Shown piece by piece: positions 23,006 to 27,357 of a stretch of 27,357 nt of DNA; positions within the stretch are counted from its first letter, which is position 1; each line of letters starts with the position of its first letter. The DNA is from CAYYYG01 sp964476135 (GTDB lineage Bacteria; Patescibacteriota; Microgenomatia; UBA1406; GWC2-37-13), in the NCBI GenBank assembly GCA_964476135.1, contig CAYYYG010000013.1:1-27357 (forward strand), given 5' to 3'. The notes under the pieces were generated by a model that saw nothing but the letters and a program-made list of their open reading frames with translations, did no database searches and was not told the origin of the DNA. Made by a program: the position numbers and the translations under genes.

Positions 23006-23921
23006 ATGCAAGCAACTCTATACCTTGAAGATGGCACAAAAATAGAAGGCCGATCGTTTGGAGGTAGAAACTCAGCAGCCGGTGAAGTGGTTTTTACAAC
23101 GGGTATGGTGGGTTACCCTGAAAGTCTAACAGATCCATCGTTTGCGGGGCAACTTCTGGTTTTTACCTACCCATTAATTGGAAATTATGGCGTGCCTGAT
23201 AAATTAGCCTGGGAATCGGACAGAATTCATCTTTCGGGTATTATCGTTTCCACTTACAACGATACTCCTTCACATATAACATCTAAGGAGTCTTTGGCGG
23301 ATTGGTTGGATAGAAACGGAATCCCGGGCATAGAAATCAGTGACACCCGGTTTCTGGCGAAAAAGATCAGGACGGAGGGGGTAATGAGAGGAAAGATTGT
23401 TATTGACCGCGATATTCCACTTAATGATCCAAACAGTGAGAATTTAGTGGAGAAAGTTTCNNNNNNNNNNNNNNNNNNNNNNNNNNNNNNNNNNNNNNNN
23501 NNNNNNNNNNNNNNNNNNNNNNNNNNNNNNNNNNNNNNNNNNNNNNNNNNNNNNNNNNNNCATCGTCAAAAAAGCAATCGAGCGGAAAATTCCGATTTTC
23601 GGTATCTGTCTTGGTAACCAGATATTGTCGCTTGCTGCAGGAGGCGATACTTATAAACTTAAATTCGGTCACCGTGGCCAGAACCAGCCCTGTTATCTTG
23701 TCGGATCGAAGCGCTGTTATTTGACTACGCAAAATCATGGTTATGCAGTCGGCGTCGTTCCGAAAGGATTTAAGCCCTGGTTTATTAATGCCAACGACGG
23801 CACGAATGAGGGAATTATTCATGAAAAATATCCGTTTATGTCGGTCCAGTTTCATCCGGAATCATGCCCCGGCCCGACGGACACAGAATGGATATTCGAT
23901 TATTTTTTAAGAAAAATATAG
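23006..23921 (+). CDS. carA: Carbamoyl-phosphate synthase small (glutaminase) subunit, interrupted by assembly gap
   Basis: CarA releases ammonia from glutamine for CarB. The first 151 codons (23006-23458) match the family N-terminal domain (MQATLYLEDGTKIEGRSFGG; GEVVFTTGMVGYPESLTDPS; ISDTRFLAKKIR). After 100 N, the class I glutaminase domain resumes: catalytic Cys in GICLGNQ (usual GICLGHQ, so His to Asn), KFGHRGQNQP, TTQNHGYAV and the His/Glu pair in QFHPES. About 85-90 residues are missing relative to E. coli CarA, i.e. roughly 260 nt, more than the 100 N. The frame differs across the N run, which is an artefact of its arbitrary length, not evidence of a frameshift. No -10 box is near the start; it is probably co-transcribed with pyrB. 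Confidence 0.9.
23461..23560. other. Assembly gap (100 N) inside carA
   Basis: Exactly 100 unknown bases, the usual scaffold placeholder. Coding phase on both sides requires a true length divisible by three, which 100 is not. Confidence 0.98.
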
Positions 23922-23926
23922 AACTA

Positions 23927-26900
23927 GTGAAGAAAATTTTAATCTTAGGATCAGGCGCGCTTAAAATCGGCGAGGCGGGAGAGTTTGATTATTCCGGCTC
24001 GCAGGCGATGAAAGCGCTTCGTGAGGAAGGCGTGAAAATAATCCTCATCAATCCGAATATTGCGACGTATCAGACATCACATACTCTTGCTGACGAGGTT
24101 TATTTTCTGCCGGTTACGGAGTATTTCATTGAGAAGGTGATCAAGAAAGAAAAACCGGATGGAATAATTATTTCATTCGGTGGTCAGACCGCTTTGAATA
24201 CAGGAATGAGTCTGCATAAAAAAGGGGTTTTCAAGAAATATGGTGTGGAATTGCTCGGTACTCCTATAGAATCTGTCGTAATCGCCGAAGACCGTGAGCT
24301 TTTTGCCAGACATCTACGTAAAATCGGATTGTCGACACCTCCAAGCGAGGCGGCCACATCGGTCAAGCGGGCGGTGGAAATTGCTAAGGAAATAGGGTAT
24401 CCGATAATGGTACGTGCCGGATTTACACTCGGGGGGCAGAAATCGGGGGTTGTACATAATGTTCGAGAGCTTGAGGCTAAGGTTACTGAGGCATTGGCTT
24501 TTGCGCCGCAGGTTTTGATCGAAAAATATCTGCATCATTTTAAAGAGCTTGAATATGAAATAATCCGCGATATAAACGATAACTGCGTCGCAGTCTGCAA
24601 TATGGAAAACATGGATCCACTCGGCATTCATACAGGCGAGTCGATTGTCGTAGCTCCAAGTCAGACGCTTACAAATTACGAGTATCATTTTCTTCGAGCA
24701 AAGGCGATAGAGCTTGTCCGCAGCCTGAATATAGTCGGCGAATGTAATGTGCAGTTTGCGGTCAATCCGTCCCCTCGACTTCGCTCGGGGAGTAACTTTA
24801 TATATTACATTATCGAACTTAACCCCCGCTTGTCCCGCTCATCTGCACTCGCCTCAAAAGCTACGGGTTATCCGCTAGCATATGTTGCGACAAAACTTAT
24901 ATTAGGCAAAGCACTTACCGAAATAAAAAATCAGGTTACGAAAGTTACCCAGTCGGCATTTGAGCCGGCACTCGATTATATAGTAGTAAAAATTCCCCGA
25001 TGGGATCTTGATAAGTTCAAAAATGTGGAGCAGGTTATTGGCAGCAGTATGAAATCTGTGGGCGAGGTGATGGCGATTGGGCGCAGTTTCGAGGAGGCTA
25101 TACAAAAGGCGGTGCGCATGCTCGATATTGAGCAGGAAGGAGTGACGGATTATGAATTTTCGTCCAGAAAAGAAATAATAAATCACTTAAAAATACCTAC
25201 GCCAAAAAGATTGTTTGCAGTTGCGGAAGCTTTAAGAATGAGAATTAAGGTAGAGGAGATCTATAAAATGACAGGAATCGATCCATGGTTCTTACACAGA
25301 ATAAAGAATATTGTCGAGGCTGAGGAGAAATTAAATATTCTTCCTCAGGTGGATTCCTCGACTACGCTTCGCTTCGCTCGGAATAAAAATTTGTCTCAAT
25401 ATAATATCGATAAAGTCGAAATGCGAAATCTTAAACAACTTGGGTTTTCGGATAAAAGAATCGGGGCGGTTGTCGGCAAAAAAGGTCTCGAGATAAGAGA
25501 ATTAAGGAAAAAATTGGGAGTAATTCCTTCCGTATTTCAGATAGATACACTAGCCGGCGAAGTGCCCGCACAGACGAATTATTTGTATACCACTTATCAC
25601 GGATTCCACAATGATGTCGATCCGGTTGGCAAAAAGGGAGTTGTGGTTCTTGGCTCCGGAGCGTATCGTATCGGTTCATCTGTAGAATTCGACTGGTCAT
25701 CAGTTCATGCGGCTTCACGGTTACAGAAATATAGAAAAAGGGCGATAGTCATAAACTGTAATCCGGAAACCGTATCCACAGACTATGACATGTCGGAGCG
25801 GTTATATTTTGAGGAGCTCTCATTTGAACGGGTAGCTGATATCTACGAATTCGAAAACCCCGACGGGGTGGTGGTTTCGGTCGGCGGACAGAGGCCGAAC
25901 AATCTGGCCAAGTCTCTGTCGAAGTATGGCTTGAATATTTATGGCACAACGGCCGACGATATTGATCGTGCGGAAAACCGTAATACATTTTCAAGGCTCT
26001 GTGATAAGCTGAATATTGCCCAACCTTACTGGACAGAAGCATCTACATCACAGCAGGCGGTGAAATTCGCCGATAAAATCGGTTATCCGGTACTGATCCG
26101 TCCGTCTTATGTTTTGTCGGGAAGCGCGATGCATGTGTGTTTCAGCGAACACGATCTTAAGAAATACATCGGCCGGGCGGTTGTTGTTAATAAAAAATAT
26201 CCGGTGACCGTTTCCAAATTTTTTCTGAACGCTAAAGAAATCGAGCTTGACGGCGTGGCACAGAATGGCGAGGTGAAAGTGTATGGCGTCGCCGAGCATG
26301 TGGAACATGCGGGTGTGCATTCGGGGGATGCGACAATCGTTTATCCGCCTGAGGAAATGTATCTTCGGACGGAAAAAAAAGTAATCGATATCGCAAAGAA
26401 ATTGGCAAAAGGTCTTGCGATAACCGGCCCCTTCAATATCCAGTTTCTTGCCAGAAATAATAAGGTTTATGTTATTGAAGTCAACCTGCGCGCCTCAAGA
26501 AGTTTCCCGTTTATTTCCAAGGCGACTGGGGTAAATTTCGCAGAAGTTGTCGTGGATGCTTTTTTTGGCAAAGCCACAGATTACGAAATAGAATATCCGG
26601 AGTATTCGGTTATCAAAAGTCCGCAGTTTTCCTTTGCGAGGCTTGAAGGGGCCGATCCGGTAACAGGAGTGGAAATGGCTTCAACCGGAGAAGTGGCCTG
26701 CTTTGGCGATAATTATCATCTGGCGCTTATAAAATCGATACTCGCAACCGGTCTTCGGGTGAAAAGCAGAACGGTATTACTTTCCATCGGCGGAATAGTC
26801 AATAAAAAACGCTTTCTTGAGTCGGCGCGCTTATTAAAGGAGCAGGATTTCAGAATATACGCGACAAAAAATACCCACGATTTCTTACGTAAAAACGGTG

Positions 26901-27187
26901 TCCGGACAACTCTTGTAAATAAGGTGTATGAGCATAAAAAACCAAGTGTAGTCGATGTTATAAACGCGAAAAAAGTTTCGTTGGTAATAAATGTGAGCGA
27001 TAAGGTTGAGGAGAGTAAAAACATCGATAATCTTATAACGGACGATTACTTAATCAGACGGGCTACTGTAGATGCTAATATACCGCTTTTTACTGATCTT
27101 AAGCTGGCGATTTCATTTATCGACGCCTTCTCTCGCTATAGCATGGACGATCTGGAGATTAAATCCTGGAAAGAATATATATTATAA
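23927..27187 (+). CDS. carB: Carbamoyl-phosphate synthase large subunit
   Basis: CarB makes carbamoyl phosphate from bicarbonate, ammonia and two ATP. From GTG 23927 it is 1086 residues (E. coli 1073): first ATP-grasp half (KKILILGSGALKIGEAGEFDYSG; TLGGQKSGVV; IELNPRLSRSSALASKATGYP), a helical middle, second ATP-grasp half (VVLGSGAYRIGSSVEFDWSS; VLIRPSYVLSGSAMHV; VIEVNLRASRSFPF) and a C-terminal MGS-like allosteric domain (~950-1086). The GTG is chosen because it aligns with the family start and lies 5 nt after the carA stop; the ATG at 23864 is inside carA. Two palindromic repeats are in frame, encoding SPRLRSG (282-288) and SSTTLRFAR (477-485), both at expected loop or linker positions. pyrC starts 6 nt after the stop. 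Confidence 0.95.
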   Translation: MKKILILGSGALKIGEAGEFDYSGSQAMKALREEGVKIILINPNIATYQTSHTLADEVYFLPVTEYFIEKVIKKEKPDGIIISFGGQTALNTGMSLHKKGVFKKYGVELLGTPIESVVIAEDRELFARHLRKIGLSTPPSEAATSVKRAVEIAKEIGYPIMVRAGFTLGGQKSGVVHNVRELEAKVTEALAFAPQVLIEKYLHHFKELEYEIIRDINDNCVAVCNMENMDPLGIHTGESIVVAPSQTLTNYEYHFLRAKAIELVRSLNIVGECNVQFAVNPSPRLRSGSNFIYYIIELNPRLSRSSALASKATGYPLAYVATKLILGKALTEIKNQVTKVTQSAFEPALDYIVVKIPRWDLDKFKNVEQVIGSSMKSVGEVMAIGRSFEEAIQKAVRMLDIEQEGVTDYEFSSRKEIINHLKIPTPKRLFAVAEALRMRIKVEEIYKMTGIDPWFLHRIKNIVEAEEKLNILPQVDSSTTLRFARNKNLSQYNIDKVEMRNLKQLGFSDKRIGAVVGKKGLEIRELRKKLGVIPSVFQIDTLAGEVPAQTNYLYTTYHGFHNDVDPVGKKGVVVLGSGAYRIGSSVEFDWSSVHAASRLQKYRKRAIVINCNPETVSTDYDMSERLYFEELSFERVADIYEFENPDGVVVSVGGQRPNNLAKSLSKYGLNIYGTTADDIDRAENRNTFSRLCDKLNIAQPYWTEASTSQQAVKFADKIGYPVLIRPSYVLSGSAMHVCFSEHDLKKYIGRAVVVNKKYPVTVSKFFLNAKEIELDGVAQNGEVKVYGVAEHVEHAGVHSGDATIVYPPEEMYLRTEKKVIDIAKKLAKGLAITGPFNIQFLARNNKVYVIEVNLRASRSFPFISKATGVNFAEVVVDAFFGKATDYEIEYPEYSVIKSPQFSFARLEGADPVTGVEMASTGEVACFGDNYHLALIKSILATGLRVKSRTVLLSIGGIVNKKRFLESARLLKEQDFRIYATKNTHDFLRKNGVRTTLVNKVYEHKKPSVVDVINAKKVSLVINVSDKVEESKNIDNLITDDYLIRRATVDANIPLFTDLKLAISFIDAFSRYSMDDLEIKSWKEYIL
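24771..24790 (+). repeat. Short palindromic repeat, copy C, in frame in carB
   Basis: CCCCTCGACTTCGCTCGGGG. It encodes SPRLRSG between AVNP and the strand SNFIYYIIELNPR, where family members normally have a short turn. Confidence 0.7.
25354..25383 (+). repeat. Short palindromic repeat, copy D, expanded, in frame in carB
   Basis: Outer TTCC/GGAA arms, inner CTCGACTACG and CTTCGCTCGG, with the pentamer GCTTC repeated in the middle. It encodes SSTTLRFAR in a different codon phase from copy C, in the helical linker region. Confidence 0.65.
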
Positions 27188-27193
27188 ATATTT

Positions 27194-27357
27194 ATGAAAA
27201 TAATTAAACTACCCGGTCTTATAGATATACACGTTCACCTCCGCGATCCAGGGCAGACGGAAAAGGAGGACTTTACGTCGGGGACGAAAGCGGCTGTTGC
27301 GGGCGGATTTACTACTGTTATAGATATGCCAAATAACGCCATGCCGATAACAACGCT
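27194..27357 (+). CDS. pyrC: Dihydroorotase, 5' part (continues beyond window)
   Basis: 54 codons are visible before the window ends. MKIIKLPGLIDIHVHLRDPG carries the amidohydrolase zinc motif D-x-H-x-H-L-R, and EDFTSGTKAAVAGGFTTVIDMPNN is typical of class I dihydroorotases, which cyclise carbamoyl aspartate to dihydroorotate, the step after PyrB. It follows carB by 6 nt; TATAAA at 27183-27188 overlaps the carB stop and ends 5 nt before this ATG, so it may also have its own leaderless promoter. Confidence 0.92.
   Translation, partial: MKIIKLPGLIDIHVHLRDPGQTEKEDFTSGTKAAVAGGFTTVIDMPNNAMPITT

Noticed and set aside
23006..23921. Frameshifted carA pseudogene
   Set aside because: The phase change coincides exactly with the 100-N placeholder, whose length is arbitrary; both flanks encode intact, conserved CarA sequence.
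1..27357. Recoded UGA (genetic code 25) as in some Candidate Phyla Radiation groups
   Set aside because: Several genes end in TGA at the expected family length (for example at 3283, 7153 and 13830), so UGA acts as a normal stop here.

Overview
The window looks like a piece of a small-genome Candidate Phyla Radiation (Patescibacteria) chromosome, most likely Microgenomates-like. The evidence is the gene mix (a secreted dockerin-tailed enzyme, a lone TraG/VirD4-type ATPase, YtxH and bPH2 small membrane proteins, short intergenic gaps), AT-rich spacers and standard stop usage including TGA. The lineage is inferred from family knowledge and was not tested by phylogeny. I see no phage, insertion sequence or CRISPR array.

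Layout. Positions 1-241 hold the 5' part of an unrecognised minus-strand gene. Positions 382-4177 hold four plus-strand genes: a secreted GH99-like/metallophosphoesterase/dockerin fusion, a Nudix hydrolase, a small DUF5665-like membrane protein and an Mn-type superoxide dismutase. Positions 4164-5309 (minus) hold an MsrQ-like heme membrane protein and a bPH2 protein. Positions 5465-10721 hold a polytopic membrane protein, a histidine phosphatase, an AlkD-like repair protein (minus), a deoxyribosyltransferase-like/RHH fusion, an atypical receiver protein, YtxH, a small membrane protein and a stand-alone response regulator. Positions 10702-13098 (minus) hold the TraG/VirD4-like ATPase. The divergent gap at 13099-13299 has two perfect DnaA boxes beside an AT-rich tract. 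Positions 13300-18854 hold a SpoU methyltransferase, a small anchored protein (minus), tRNA-Thr(GGT), an ABC exporter, Hsp20, an MBL-fold hydrolase and replicative helicase DnaB. After an AT-rich gap come an unrecognised protein with a twin-arginine-like N-terminus, an HMA/SafE/cupredoxin metal-handling fusion and tRNA-Leu(CAA) on the minus strand. The last 5.3 kb is a pyrimidine cluster, pyrB-carA-carB-pyrC, with a 100-N assembly gap inside carA and pyrC running off the end.

The strongest window-wide pattern is promoter placement. About 18 of the 27 protein genes have a sigma70-like -10 hexamer (usually TATAAT, TATCAT, TATACT or TATAAA) whose last base lies 5-7 nt before the start codon. This predicts leaderless mRNAs that begin at or next to the ATG. 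It also fixes several starts: in at least three genes an upstream in-frame ATG overlaps the -10 box (ATGTATAAT) and should not be used. Hsp20 is the clear exception, with a long leader, a strong Shine-Dalgarno sequence, a palindromic operator and a possible thermosensing hairpin. Other unexplained structures are a short palindromic repeat family that sits twice in frame inside carB, a duplicated tRNA-Leu 5' half in that tRNA's own leader, and paired palindromes over the sodA promoter.
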